DNA of 64,000 nucleotides from the NCBI RefSeq assembly GCF_018449435.1, contig NZ_JAHCMU010000001.1:62001-126000 (forward strand), in the 5' to 3' direction. Under the pieces are notes generated by a model. It saw nothing but the letters and a program-made list of their open reading frames with translations. It searched no databases and was not told the DNA's origin. Positions 1 to 9,603 of the stretch are shown in pieces. Every line of letters starts with the position of its first letter. Position 1 is the stretch's first letter. Made by a program: the position numbers and the translations under genes. This DNA is from Flagellimonas sp. 389 (GTDB lineage Bacteria; Bacteroidota; Bacteroidia; Flavobacteriales; Flavobacteriaceae).

Positions 1-570
1 ATCTCCAAGAACATTATCCTCTCCTCCGTAACGCGCAGTCCAATTGAACTGTTGTGCATACAACTCCACAATAAGAGGGTCATCTTCATCATTAACATCC
101 ATTATGTTTGTCCAGGTGTAGAGACCCCAAAGAATCAATCCTGCAAGAACGATTACCGGGATTATAGTCCAAATAAATTCCAATCGATCATTGTCTGCAA
201 AGAACAACGCTTTCTTACCTTTTTCACCACGGTACTTGTATCCAAAATAATGTAAAAGTGCTTGGGTAATGGTTTGAACAAAAAAGATAATGGCGAAAGA
301 AACCCACATTAATTGATCATACTCTCCACCATGTTCAGAAGCAGCTTCTGGCAAAAGTACTTTTGTGTATTTAGCAAAACTGAAAATAGTTATACCGTAT
401 ATAAAAATAAGGAATGCGAACAGCAGGTATCCGTTGTACTTGTTATCAGAGTCAGTCGCGACCTCAGAGGAGCTTTCCGTTTTTAACTGGGACAATTCGA
501 AAATCTTGGTCATCTGCCAGATTGCGATTGCTACCAGTACTAAAACAGTCAATGTTAATAATGCAGTCAT
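1..570 (-). CDS. coxB: cytochrome c oxidase subunit II, N-terminal part (cut by window edge)
   Basis: The minus-strand frame is open from ATG at 570 to the window edge (190 codons). It encodes an N-terminal hydrophobic segment, a second and third membrane span, and the start of the periplasmic cupredoxin domain (QQFNWTARYGG). This layout matches the membrane-anchored, CuA-carrying subunit II of haem-copper oxidases, which takes electrons from cytochrome c. The CuA ligands would lie beyond the edge and cannot be checked. It starts 27 bp after actF on the same strand, so it is probably co-transcribed with the alternative complex III genes. That fits the known functional coupling of ACIII to cytochrome oxidase. 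Confidence 0.9.
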   Translation of the reverse strand, partial: MTALLTLTVLVLVAIAIWQMTKIFELSQLKTESSSEVATDSDNKYNGYLLFAFLIFIYGITIFSFAKYTKVLLPEAASEHGGEYDQLMWVSFAIIFFVQTITQALLHYFGYKYRGEKGKKALFFADNDRLEFIWTIIPVIVLAGLILWGLYTWTNIMDVNDEDDPLIVELYAQQFNWTARYGGEDNVLGD

Positions 571-597
571 TGTATATCTTTCTAAGACTTAATCGTA

Positions 598-1941
598 TTA
601 ATAATGAAATTGTCTACTTTCTTCAATAAATGGGTTACGCTTTGGTTGTAATGGTGCTTTTGTAAGGGCATTGAACACCCAGTACACAAACAATCCTCCA
701 AAGAATAGTATTCCTCCAATCTCTGGCAACCCAATATACCATTGATCACCCACAGTAGCTGGCATAATCATATTGAAAACATCTAGATAATGCCCTAGAA
801 GTACTACAATACCTGCCATTATAACAAACCAGTTCACCCTTTTGTAATCGCTGTTCATGAGCACCAACAACGGGAATATAAAATTCATGGCAAGCATTCC
901 AAAGAATGGCAACTTGTAATCTTCTATTCTTGTAACAAAGTACGTTACTTCTTCAGGGATATTGGCATACCAAATCAACATAAACTGTGCAAACCAAAGA
1001 TAAGTCCAGAAAATGCTGATACCAAACATAAATTTGGCCAAATCATGCAAGTGGCTATCATTAACATCTTCTAAATATCCTCTTGATTTCAAATAGATAG
1101 TAATCATAGCGATTACCGTTATTCCTGAAACGAACATACTTGCAAATACATACCAGCCAAACAGTGTACTGAACCAGTGTGGATCAACACTCATAATCCA
1201 ATCCCAAGACATCATGGATTCTGTTATTAGATAGAATACCAAAAATGCAGCGGACCATCTAAAGTTTTTGATAAAGTTTGAATTATCGTCGGATTCATCT
1301 TGCGCCAAGGATAACTTTCTTGAGTATTGTCTATAGAAAATCCATCCGCCTAAAAAGATAGCTGCTCTTATTAAAAAGAAGGTAGGATTCAAATATCCCG
1401 CTTTTCCTTGAAGCAATTTGTCATGGGCCACAACATCGGCATCCATCCAAACAAACATATGGTTCATATGTAGTACACAAAGTACCAAGATAACGAACAC
1501 TATAATTCCTCCAGGCACTAAGTAAGAGGTGATTCCTTCCATAACACGGAACAGTAATGGCGACCATCCCGCCTGTGCGGCGCGTTGTATTGCATAAAAT
1601 GCCAAAACACCAAGTGATATCATAAAAAAGAAAAAAGCAGCTACATAAAGTGCAGACCAAGGTCTATTTTGCAACTGATGCAATACATGCTCATCATGCG
1701 ATGCATCGTGCTCTCCTACATGTGCAGCGGCTTCTCCATGGGTGTCTTTTTCAGCATGCCCGCTAGCCTTATCGCCGTGTGCAACTTCTCCTCCATGGTC
1801 ATCACCGTGTGCAGAAGCAACCATAGCTTTAGCTTCTTCCACTGTGCTGGGAGCACTTAAAAAACCTGTTGCTAAACAAATCAATCCAACTGCCATTGCA
1901 ATGAAAGATCCTATTCTAAGTTTATTTGAAAACGTGTACAT
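598..1941 (-). CDS. actF: alternative complex III subunit ActF (quinol:cytochrome c oxidoreductase membrane subunit)
   Basis: This 447-residue polytopic membrane protein has about ten hydrophobic segments and follows actE in the act gene order. ActF is one of the two NrfD/PsrC-like quinone-site membrane subunits of alternative complex III, which oxidises menaquinol and passes electrons to the cytochrome subunits. A stretch after the first membrane span (about residues 45-88) holds ten histidines with many Asp, Glu and Gly. This could be a metal-binding or proton-buffering loop, but no function can be read from it. The start ATG at 1941 lies 17 bp after the actE stop, so it is an operon member. 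Confidence 0.9.
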   Translation of the reverse strand: MYTFSNKLRIGSFIAMAVGLICLATGFLSAPSTVEEAKAMVASAHGDDHGGEVAHGDKASGHAEKDTHGEAAAHVGEHDASHDEHVLHQLQNRPWSALYVAAFFFFMISLGVLAFYAIQRAAQAGWSPLLFRVMEGITSYLVPGGIIVFVILVLCVLHMNHMFVWMDADVVAHDKLLQGKAGYLNPTFFLIRAAIFLGGWIFYRQYSRKLSLAQDESDDNSNFIKNFRWSAAFLVFYLITESMMSWDWIMSVDPHWFSTLFGWYVFASMFVSGITVIAMITIYLKSRGYLEDVNDSHLHDLAKFMFGISIFWTYLWFAQFMLIWYANIPEEVTYFVTRIEDYKLPFFGMLAMNFIFPLLVLMNSDYKRVNWFVIMAGIVVLLGHYLDVFNMIMPATVGDQWYIGLPEIGGILFFGGLFVYWVFNALTKAPLQPKRNPFIEESRQFHY

Positions 1942-1958
1942 AGTATACTCTTATCCAA

Positions 1959-2528
1959 TTATTTTGTTAGGTCTTCCTTTAATTTCATAACGTACTCGGC
2001 CACTTGCCAAAGTTCTTCCTCATTATTCATCTGTGACGCATAAGAACCCATTGAGTTTAATCCATAGTACATTGTATGATAGGTGCTTCCTACTGTAATA
2101 TTACGCGCTGCATCATCGTAGCTAGGAACTCCCAATATTTTTTCTCGCTTTACCAAAGTGCCTTGACCTTTACCGTTTGCACCGTGACATATAGCACAGT
2201 ATATATCATAAAGTTCTTTACCTGTAGCCAAATTAGCTCCACTCTGAAGAGAATCTAGGGGACTTGGTTGTAATCTTGCCAATTCTTTCCCCTCAGGAGT
2301 GTTTTCAAAATCATAAGGCATGTACCCTCTTGAAATTGTATTTTCTACAGGAAGCATAGCTTCAGTTCCACTGGGGAACAATCCGTTATCTACTTTTTCG
2401 TATGTTTCATAACCCACAGACTCATACATGTTTGGCATGTATTGATAGTTTGGGCTGTTCTTATCTGCGCATGCTGCAACGGACAGAACCAAAACCAAAA
2501 CGACAACTATTTTACCTAAATGCTTCAT
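1959..2528 (-). CDS. actE: alternative complex III subunit ActE, monohaem cytochrome c lipoprotein
   Basis: The chosen start is ATG at 2528, four bases after the actD stop. It places a lipoprotein signal at the very N-terminus, with lipobox SVAAC and Cys20; an upstream TTG in frame would only add a polar extension. The mature protein carries one c-type haem motif, CAICH (residues 111-115), in a class I cytochrome c fold. It is about 189 residues long. In alternative complex III, ActE is the monohaem cytochrome that carries electrons towards the oxidase or a soluble carrier. Gene order actA-B-C-D-E-F supports the assignment. Confidence 0.92.
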   Translation of the reverse strand: MKHLGKIVVVLVLVLSVAACADKNSPNYQYMPNMYESVGYETYEKVDNGLFPSGTEAMLPVENTISRGYMPYDFENTPEGKELARLQPSPLDSLQSGANLATGKELYDIYCAICHGANGKGQGTLVKREKILGVPSYDDAARNITVGSTYHTMYYGLNSMGSYASQMNNEEELWQVAEYVMKLKEDLTK

Positions 2529-2532
2529 ATTT

Positions 2533-3060
2533 TTATGACTCCTTTTCTGTAACATTTATCTCTACTGCTCCCGTATCCCACAACAATTCTTTCAATTCTT
2601 TTTCATTGTCATGAACACCTATTTCCATTAAAAAATGGTCGTCAGTTGTTCTTACATCAGGGTTTTCAGCTTTTTTGAAGGGCCACATCCTACTTCTTAA
2701 ATAAAATGTGATAACCATTAAATGCGCTGCAAAAAATACCGTCAATTCAAACATAATAGGTACAAAAGCGGGCATGTTTTCCAAATAACTGAAACTTGGT
2801 TTTCCACCTATATCTTGCGGCCAGTCTTCAATCATGATGTAATTCATCATAACTATGGCAACCGTAAGGCCCAAACAGCCATACATGAAAGAAGTTATCG
2901 CTATCCTGGTATCTGCCAATCCCATCGCTTTATCCAATCCGTGAACGGGAAAAGGTGTATACACTTCTTCGATATGATGGTGCTCTGCCCTTACTTTTTT
3001 AACGGCATGCATCAATATATCATCGTCTGTGTAAAGTGCCTGTATTACTTTTGATGCCAT
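2533..3060 (-). CDS. actD: alternative complex III subunit ActD (DUF3341)
   Basis: This 175-residue protein has a soluble N-terminal region, two hydrophobic segments (about residues 55-80 and 98-122) and a hydrophilic C-terminus. It matches the DUF3341 family, the ActD subunit of alternative complex III. ActD sits beside the NrfD-like subunits and has no cofactor motif; none is seen here. Two bases separate its start from the actC stop, and its own stop lies four bases before the actE ATG, so translation of these genes is probably coupled. Confidence 0.9.
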   Translation of the reverse strand: MASKVIQALYTDDDILMHAVKKVRAEHHHIEEVYTPFPVHGLDKAMGLADTRIAITSFMYGCLGLTVAIVMMNYIMIEDWPQDIGGKPSFSYLENMPAFVPIMFELTVFFAAHLMVITFYLRSRMWPFKKAENPDVRTTDDHFLMEIGVHDNEKELKELLWDTGAVEINVTEKES

Positions 3061-3062
3061 TA

Positions 3063-4805
3063 TTACTTTTTATCGTTTAATACTTTAGCTTGTCCGGCCC
3101 AATCGTCTCTTTGCGCACGACCGGGGAATTTTCCAGTTATTGAATCCAATAAATCATATTCCTTACTGGTCATTCGACTAACCTGTGCAAATGTGTAAAT
3201 TCCTATTTCATTCAAGACACGTTCCATTTCTGGTCCAACACCTTTTATCTTTTTCAGATCATCCGGTGTTTCTTTGGTTGCATCAAATGTTCCAATAGCA
3301 CTCAGTAACTCATTTACACCCACCTTATCGTCAACAGCTGGAACAACTTCATCCATAAGAACGTCATCAGTAACCGATTCTTCAACTACTTTTCCCCGTT
3401 TGGGCATTTCATATAAAGGTTTTCCAGCCTCACGTAGTTTCTTATATTTTGATCCGGAAGCCTTTAAAATAGACTTTACTTCTGCCTGTGCTATTACAGG
3501 GAAGGTTCTAGAGTACAATAAGAACAATACAAAGAAGAATCCTATGGTTCCTATAAAAATTCCGATATCTACAAATGTAGGAGAGAACATTGTCCAGGAA
3601 GATGGCAAATAATCCCTGTGCAATGAGGTAACAATAATTACAAAACGTTCAAACCACATTCCAATATTTACCACAATAGAAATTATAAAAGATACCATAA
3701 TACTGGTTCTCACTTTTTTAAACCACATTACTTGTGGAGTAATGACGTTGCAGGTCATCATGGACCAATAAGCCCACCAATATGGCCCAGTAGCTCTATT
3801 TAAGAAAGCATACTGTTCATATTCCACACCAGAATACCAAGCTACAAACAACTCTGTAATGTAAGCACAGCCTACAATAGAACCCGTAATCATGATTACA
3901 ATATTCATTAACTCGATATGCTGTACCGTAATGTAGGCTTCAAGACTACAAACCTTTCGCATAATGATAAGCAGTGTGTTTACCATTGCAAATCCAGAGA
4001 AAATAGCCCCTGCAACAAAATATGGAGGAAAAATGGTCGTGTGCCATCCCGGAATTACTGAAGTAGCAAAGTCAAAAGATACAATAGTGTGAACCGAAAG
4101 TACAAGAGGAGTAGCTAGACCAGCCAAAACCAAAGAAACCTCTTCAAAACGTTGCCAATCTTTAGCCCTACCTGTCCAACCAAAACTTAACAGGCTATAT
4201 ATTTTTTTCTGAAACGGCTTTACCGCCCTGTCCCGGATCATGGCAAAATCAGGTAGAAGACCTGTCCACCAGAATACCAAAGAAACCGATAAATATGTTG
4301 AGATTGCAAATACGTCCCAAAGCAACGGAGAATTAAAGTTCACCCATAGCGAACCAAACTGGTTAGGTATTGGAAGTACCCAATAGGCCAACCAAGGACG
4401 ACCCATGTGAATGATCGGGAAAAGTCCAGCCTGTATAACCGAAAATATGGTCATTGCCTCTGCAGAACGGTTGATAGCCATTCTCCACTTCTGCCTGAAC
4501 AAAAGCAATACAGCAGAAATCAATGTTCCCGCGTGACCGATACCTACCCACCAAACAAAGTTTGTAATATCCCAAGCCCAGTTAACCGTCTTATTAAGAC
4601 CCCAAACTCCGATACCCGTGGAAACGGTATAAATGATACATCCTAGACCCCAGAGAAATGCAACTAATGCAATGGTAAATACAATCCACCAATGTTTGTT
4701 GGCCTTCCCCTCTACAGGAGCAGCGATATCCACGGTAACGTCATGGTATCCTTTATCTCCAATAACTAAGGGCTTTCGAATAGGTGCTTCGTAATGCGAC
4801 GCCAT
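3063..4805 (-). CDS. actC: alternative complex III subunit ActC (NrfD-like) with C-terminal helix-hairpin-helix tail
   Basis: Residues 1 to about 460 form the multi-span NrfD/PsrC-like quinol-oxidising core expected of ActC, the main membrane subunit next to the iron-sulfur protein ActB. The polypeptide then continues through a charged linker into a soluble tail at residues 515-580. That tail contains DLKKIKGVGPEMERVL, then a GIYTFAQVS turn and a W..QAKVL ending. It is a helix-hairpin-helix-like domain of the type annotated as 'predicted flap endonuclease-1-like 5' DNA nuclease'. The same kind of tail occurs on S2 (rpsB) in this window. The core assignment is firm; the role of the tail is unknown. 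Confidence 0.9.
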   Translation of the reverse strand: MASHYEAPIRKPLVIGDKGYHDVTVDIAAPVEGKANKHWWIVFTIALVAFLWGLGCIIYTVSTGIGVWGLNKTVNWAWDITNFVWWVGIGHAGTLISAVLLLFRQKWRMAINRSAEAMTIFSVIQAGLFPIIHMGRPWLAYWVLPIPNQFGSLWVNFNSPLLWDVFAISTYLSVSLVFWWTGLLPDFAMIRDRAVKPFQKKIYSLLSFGWTGRAKDWQRFEEVSLVLAGLATPLVLSVHTIVSFDFATSVIPGWHTTIFPPYFVAGAIFSGFAMVNTLLIIMRKVCSLEAYITVQHIELMNIVIMITGSIVGCAYITELFVAWYSGVEYEQYAFLNRATGPYWWAYWSMMTCNVITPQVMWFKKVRTSIMVSFIISIVVNIGMWFERFVIIVTSLHRDYLPSSWTMFSPTFVDIGIFIGTIGFFFVLFLLYSRTFPVIAQAEVKSILKASGSKYKKLREAGKPLYEMPKRGKVVEESVTDDVLMDEVVPAVDDKVGVNELLSAIGTFDATKETPDDLKKIKGVGPEMERVLNEIGIYTFAQVSRMTSKEYDLLDSITGKFPGRAQRDDWAGQAKVLNDKK

Positions 4806-4838
4806 AATTTATCTTCTAGTTACTTCTTATTATATTGA

Positions 4839-7800
4839 TTAAGCCTCGTTGGTATTCCTTACTTTGACATGATAGAACACATTAGGTTTTGTACCTACAT
4901 GCTCCAATAAGTGATACATTCTATCATCTTCCTTCAGTTCCGCCACTTTACTTTCCTTATCATTGATATCACCAAAAACCATAGCCCCACTACCACAAGC
5001 AGCTGAACAAGCTGTCTGGAATTCCCCATCCTTGATAACACGTCCATCACGTTTTGCATCCAAAATGGTCTTCTGTGTCATTTGTATACACATAGAACAT
5101 TTTTCCATAACCCCCCTAGAACGAACATTGACATCTGGGTTGATAACCATCTTACCAAGGTCGTTGTTCATATTGTAATCGAACTCATCGTTATCATGAT
5201 ATAGGAACCAATTGAACCTACGCACCTTGTATGGACAGTTGTTTGCACAATACCTTGTACCTACACAACGGTTATAAGCCATATGGTTTTGTCCTTGTCG
5301 ACTATGCGCCGTTGCTGCAACTGGGCATACCGTTTCGCACGGAGCATGATTACAATGCTGACACATTACAGGCTGAAAAGCTACCTCTGGATTTGCCGAA
5401 GCATCCTCCATTTCACCAAATCCGCCCAGAGAACCATTATCTCCAAAAAGACCGTCAAGTCCTTCTTTCTTCTCATTATCTCCTTCAAAAGTATCTTCTG
5501 AAGAGTAATACCTATCAATTCGCAACCAATGCATATCCCTTGATTTACGAATCTCCTCTTTTCCAACAACAGGAACATTATTTTCCGCATGACAAGCAAT
5601 AACACAAGCACCACAACCGGTACAAGCATTCAAATCAATGGATAAATTGAAATGATGCCCTATGGATCGATCGAACTCATCCCATAAATCAACATCTGGT
5701 GAGGTAACCGGAGTTTCCTGATGATTCAAAGAAACCTGAGGCATATGATTCCACTCGTGATGATCTTTTGTATTAAAGATTTCAAGCGTGGTCTCTTTAA
5801 TGATATCACCCCTACCCATTAATGTCTTATGCAATTGAACGCATGCGAATTCATGGGTTCCTGATGATTTCTCAACAGAAACGGACTGAACATTGGAAAA
5901 ATTATTATATAAGGTATACGCATTGACACCGGTAGCCATTTCTGACTTCATTCCAGCCTTTTTGCCGTACCCAAAAGATAAACCTATTGTATTTTTTGCT
6001 TGACCTGGCTGAATGATTACTGGAACATTGTCCAAAACCGCACCATCAACCGTTAGTTTAGCGTAACTACCGTTTAAGCCTCCATCAGCTACGTTATAAT
6101 TTTCCATTTCCAACGCTTCCGCATCGGCTTTGGAAATTGTAAGATAATTGTCCCAAGAAACTCTAGTGATTGGGTCTGGAAATTCTTGTAACCATGGATT
6201 GTTAGCCTGACGACCATCTCCCATACCCACTTTTGGATACAGAACCATTTCCATCCCAGTGGTGTTGGTATTCACCAAAGAACGAATTGCCGAGGCAATT
6301 GGAACTATACTTTCTTGAACTTCTTCCGTTTCGTCACCTGCTTCTTCCGCCAATGGCTGTTCATCGGATTCTGCAACCATCACAGGAGCGGTAAAGACAC
6401 CATCCTGTAAAGCCTGGTTCCATTTTGCCTCTCCTAAAACAAAAGTCTCCCATGTTTCTTTAATATACTCGTAGTACGTTTTTTCAGCACCCATCCAAGT
6501 CAATAAAGCAGTTTGAAACTGTCGTGTATCAAAAAGCTCCCTTATGGTGGGTTGCATTAGACTGTAATGTCCTTTTTTAAACTGTGCATCACCCCAAGAT
6601 TCTAAATAATGGGAAGCTGCTGCAACATATTTTGAAGCTTGTGCGGTTTCATCGTTATTGAAAGAAAAGGAAACAGAAAGGTCAACCTTTTCAAGACCGG
6701 ACACAAATTCTGTAGCATTTGGCAGTGTGTATGCAGGATTGACACCATCCATCAATAAAGCTCCCACACGTCCCGAGTTCATGTCGGAAACCAACTTATT
6801 TACTTTTGCCACATTACCCTGACGAACATACTTTGGTTCGTTTGTATCAAAAGCTTCACTTGACAATAATTTATTTATAGCCAGCACAATAGTTTGTGCA
6901 TTTACATCATTAAGACCAGAAACCACAACAGCTTTATTTCCAGCTTTCTTGATTTGCGCGGCAACACTTTCTACAGCTTCATCCACACCTGAAGTTCCTC
7001 CCCCAACGTTAGAACCATTTAGCTTTCCGTACAATTTGGCCAATGCTATTTTCTGTTGCGTAGGCGTCATAGGATATCGCTTATCCGCATTAGCACCTGT
7101 CAAAGACATATTGGATTCCAATTGAATATGCTTGGACATTTTTCCATTCTTAGGAATTCGTCCCTTCGCATATCCTGCGTCATATCCTCCACCTTGCCAA
7201 TCTCCCAAGAAATCAGCACCAAAAGACACTATTACGTCTGCTTTTTCAAAATTATAATCAGCAAAAGCACGCTCACCATAAGCCGTATTGAAAGCATTAA
7301 GCGCAGCATCTTCAGAAATAGCATCATAGACTACATGGCTCACATTTTCACCGTAGGCAGCCTTGAACTCAGCAATCAATCTATCCGTAGAAGGACTTGC
7401 ATACGTTTGGGTCAATAAAACAATCTGCTTATTGGAATTTTTCAGACTTCCCAATTTAGCTTTAACCGATGCATCCAATACCTTCCACTCAATTGGCTCA
7501 CCATCTGCAGTTGGACCTTGAATCCTCGTGCTATCATATAAGGACAAAACCGAAGCTTGCACTCTTGCATTTGCCCCTCCATTTACATCAGCATCCGTAT
7601 TGTTTTCTATTTTTATCGGCCTACCTTCCCTGGTTTTCACCAAAACACTGGCAAAATCAAAACCATCTGCTATTGTAGTTGCATAAAAATTGGCAACCCC
7701 AGGCACAATTCTATCCGGTTGAACTACGTAAGGAATAGATTTATGCACAGGACCCTCACAAGCAGCAACCGTAGCGGCCGCGGTACTAAATCCTACATAT

Positions 7801-7970
7801 TTTAGAAAATCCCTTCTATTGGTAGTGGTGGCCGACAAATTCTCTTTGTCACCCAAAAACTCATCAACAGGGATTTGTTCCGCAAATTCATTTTGTTTTA
7901 GCGCCTCAACAATGGAATCGTTCGGATTTAACTCCGCTTCGCTTTTCCAATATTTTTTGTTTGATGCCAT
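4839..7970 (-). CDS. actB: alternative complex III subunit ActB, molybdopterin-like/iron-sulfur protein
   Basis: This 1043-residue subunit has a twin-arginine-like NRRDFLK at residues 51-57 followed by AAATVAAC71, which suggests Tat export with possible lipidation. The middle region resembles a molybdopterin oxidoreductase. From about residue 775 it carries ferredoxin-type cysteine clusters: CTGCGACVIAC, CQHCNHAPCETVC, CVGTRYCANNC, and CSMC with a later CSAAC. These suit three 4Fe-4S clusters and one 3Fe-4S cluster. In the family the molybdopterin-like half lacks the cofactor and the protein passes electrons from quinol to the cytochromes. It sits between actA and actC in the operon, 32-33 bp from each. 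Confidence 0.93.
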   Translation of the reverse strand: MASNKKYWKSEAELNPNDSIVEALKQNEFAEQIPVDEFLGDKENLSATTTNRRDFLKYVGFSTAAATVAACEGPVHKSIPYVVQPDRIVPGVANFYATTIADGFDFASVLVKTREGRPIKIENNTDADVNGGANARVQASVLSLYDSTRIQGPTADGEPIEWKVLDASVKAKLGSLKNSNKQIVLLTQTYASPSTDRLIAEFKAAYGENVSHVVYDAISEDAALNAFNTAYGERAFADYNFEKADVIVSFGADFLGDWQGGGYDAGYAKGRIPKNGKMSKHIQLESNMSLTGANADKRYPMTPTQQKIALAKLYGKLNGSNVGGGTSGVDEAVESVAAQIKKAGNKAVVVSGLNDVNAQTIVLAINKLLSSEAFDTNEPKYVRQGNVAKVNKLVSDMNSGRVGALLMDGVNPAYTLPNATEFVSGLEKVDLSVSFSFNNDETAQASKYVAAASHYLESWGDAQFKKGHYSLMQPTIRELFDTRQFQTALLTWMGAEKTYYEYIKETWETFVLGEAKWNQALQDGVFTAPVMVAESDEQPLAEEAGDETEEVQESIVPIASAIRSLVNTNTTGMEMVLYPKVGMGDGRQANNPWLQEFPDPITRVSWDNYLTISKADAEALEMENYNVADGGLNGSYAKLTVDGAVLDNVPVIIQPGQAKNTIGLSFGYGKKAGMKSEMATGVNAYTLYNNFSNVQSVSVEKSSGTHEFACVQLHKTLMGRGDIIKETTLEIFNTKDHHEWNHMPQVSLNHQETPVTSPDVDLWDEFDRSIGHHFNLSIDLNACTGCGACVIACHAENNVPVVGKEEIRKSRDMHWLRIDRYYSSEDTFEGDNEKKEGLDGLFGDNGSLGGFGEMEDASANPEVAFQPVMCQHCNHAPCETVCPVAATAHSRQGQNHMAYNRCVGTRYCANNCPYKVRRFNWFLYHDNDEFDYNMNNDLGKMVINPDVNVRSRGVMEKCSMCIQMTQKTILDAKRDGRVIKDGEFQTACSAACGSGAMVFGDINDKESKVAELKEDDRMYHLLEHVGTKPNVFYHVKVRNTNEA

Positions 7971-8002
7971 ACGATATATCTGAGATTATCTTCTTTTAAT
8001 TC

Positions 8003-9367
8003 TTAATAGTGACACTTACCACATTCCAAACCGCCCATCATAGCAGCTGTTAGCTCCTGCACACCATATTTTTTGGAAAGTTCGTCGTGAATAGCTTCGT
8101 AATATTCGTTACCCTCAACCTTTACATTGGTTTCACGGTGACAATTGATACACCAACCCATAGTTAATGGAGAATATTGATACATGATTTCCATTTCCTC
8201 GACCGGTCCATGACAAGTCTGACATTCAATTCCCGCAACAGAAACGTGTTGAGAGTGGTTGAAATATGCAAAATCTGGAAGATTATGTATCCTAACCCAT
8301 TCTACAGGCTTGGTTTCGCCCGTGTACTTTTGATTCTCCTCATCCCATCCCACAGCTTTGTACAATTTCTTTATTTCTCCAGTATAGAATTCATTGGTGT
8401 AGCCGTTCGCCAAATCCTCAGCACTTGGCCCTTCTGGATTTCCTTTATACTCGTAAATGGATTTATGGCAGTTCATACAGACATTCAAGGATGGTATTCC
8501 AGAATGTTTGGAAACCCTCGCAGAAGAGTGACAGTACTTACATTCAATTTTATTGTCACCTGCGTGTATTTTGTGCGAATAATGAATGGGCTGAATGGGC
8601 TCATATCCCTGATCAACACCAATCTGCATCATCCACCCATAAGCAAAGTAAGCACTCCCCAAAAGAAGAAAAATAACACTTACCAAAACCAAAAACTGGT
8701 TTTGGGCAAATGCCTTCCAAATCGGCGTACGTTTTTCGGCTTTTTCTTTTTCCAATACCACACCATTGGCCTCCGCAATTCTTCGCAGTGTATTGTTGAC
8801 CAAAAACAACATGATTACCAAAAGACCAAACACCAACGTTAAAGCTCCTAAAATGATTTCATTGGATATACCTCCTGAAGTACCAGTGGCACCGCCATCC
8901 GTTGGAACAGCTGCATTAGTTGCAGCGGCGGCAGGCGGAGGGGCAGCAGTGTATGCCAAAATATCATCAATATCCGCATTTGATAATGTAGGGAAAGCTG
9001 TCATCGCAGCCTGATTATACTCTGCATAAATTTTGTTAGCGTAAGCATCTCCCGCCTTGATCATTGCGGAACTATTCTTTATCCAAGAATAAAGCCATTC
9101 CTTATCCAATCCCTCTTCTTCAGCCAATCGTGTTTCCACATTTGCCAATGCAGGACCTGTCATTTTACGATTCAATGCGTGACAAGCAGCACAATTCTGA
9201 TTGAACAACTGTTTACCCTTGGCAGCGTCGCCGCCTGTGGCAGCGGCTTCTTCAGCAACGACTTCGGTAGCAGCAGTCTCTTCTTGCGCATAAAATGAAG
9301 TGGAAAAAACTAGGAGGGAGAAACCTAAAACTTTAGAAAATAGATGGCGGTATAAAACCTTTTTCAT
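8003..9367 (-). CDS. actA: alternative complex III subunit ActA, multihaem cytochrome c
   Basis: The first gene of the act operon encodes 454 residues with a Sec signal ending near FYAQ (about residue 27). A monohaem cytochrome domain follows with CAACH at residues 59-63, then an Ala/Pro linker. Two hydrophobic segments lie near residues 170-190 and 225-245. The C-terminal domain has five more haem motifs: CKYCH, CMNCH, CQTCH, CINCH and a final CGKCH one residue from the C-terminus. The last five are the classical pentahaem ActA; the first makes six c-type sites in one chain. The protein moves electrons from ActB to ActE or the oxidase. Confidence 0.93.
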   Translation of the reverse strand: MKKVLYRHLFSKVLGFSLLVFSTSFYAQEETAATEVVAEEAAATGGDAAKGKQLFNQNCAACHALNRKMTGPALANVETRLAEEEGLDKEWLYSWIKNSSAMIKAGDAYANKIYAEYNQAAMTAFPTLSNADIDDILAYTAAPPPAAAATNAAVPTDGGATGTSGGISNEIILGALTLVFGLLVIMLFLVNNTLRRIAEANGVVLEKEKAEKRTPIWKAFAQNQFLVLVSVIFLLLGSAYFAYGWMMQIGVDQGYEPIQPIHYSHKIHAGDNKIECKYCHSSARVSKHSGIPSLNVCMNCHKSIYEYKGNPEGPSAEDLANGYTNEFYTGEIKKLYKAVGWDEENQKYTGETKPVEWVRIHNLPDFAYFNHSQHVSVAGIECQTCHGPVEEMEIMYQYSPLTMGWCINCHRETNVKVEGNEYYEAIHDELSKKYGVQELTAAMMGGLECGKCHY

Positions 9368-9455
9368 ATTAACGAAATTTCTATCGAAATTTTTGGCACA
9401 ATTGTTACTATACTGATACTTATCATAGTAGCTCGAACATGCTCAAAATTGGACA

Positions 9456-9463
9456 CAAATGTA
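9456..9463 (-). promoter_or_regulatory. candidate -7 element of the act operon promoter
   Basis: The minus strand reads TACATTTG, an exact match to the Bacteroidota -7 consensus TAnnTTTG, about 90 bp upstream of actA. The expected -33 position holds only a weak TTTC. This is the only consensus match noted in the gap between actA and the divergent SPOR gene on this strand, and would give a leader of roughly 80 nt. Confidence 0.55.
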
Positions 9464-9542
9464 CGACATGGACTCATTTTTTGAAATGTTAAGGGATCGA
9501 TAATAACTAATTTATAAGAATTCTAAATAAGATGTTCCCACC

Positions 9543-9570
9543 TTGTTTAATTCATAAAAAATTACATTTG
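9543..9570 (+). promoter_or_regulatory. candidate promoter of the SPOR gene
   Basis: TTG at 9543 is followed after 17 bases by TACATTTG (9563-9570), an exact TAnnTTTG -7 element. It lies 33 bp upstream of the ATG at 9604. The spacing is slightly shorter than the usual 19-21 bases. Confidence 0.5.
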
Positions 9571-9603
9571 TATTAACACTAAGAAAAAAAAGACACCCAC
9601 ATC

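Noticed and set aside
5231-5602. Plus-strand open frame antisense to the ferredoxin part of actB
   Set aside because: No domain, and actB is certain on the opposite strand.
8177-8842. Plus-strand open frame of about 220 codons antisense to actA
   Set aside because: It lies wholly inside the haem-coding actA gene on the other strand, has no recognisable domain and reflects codon bias of the real gene.
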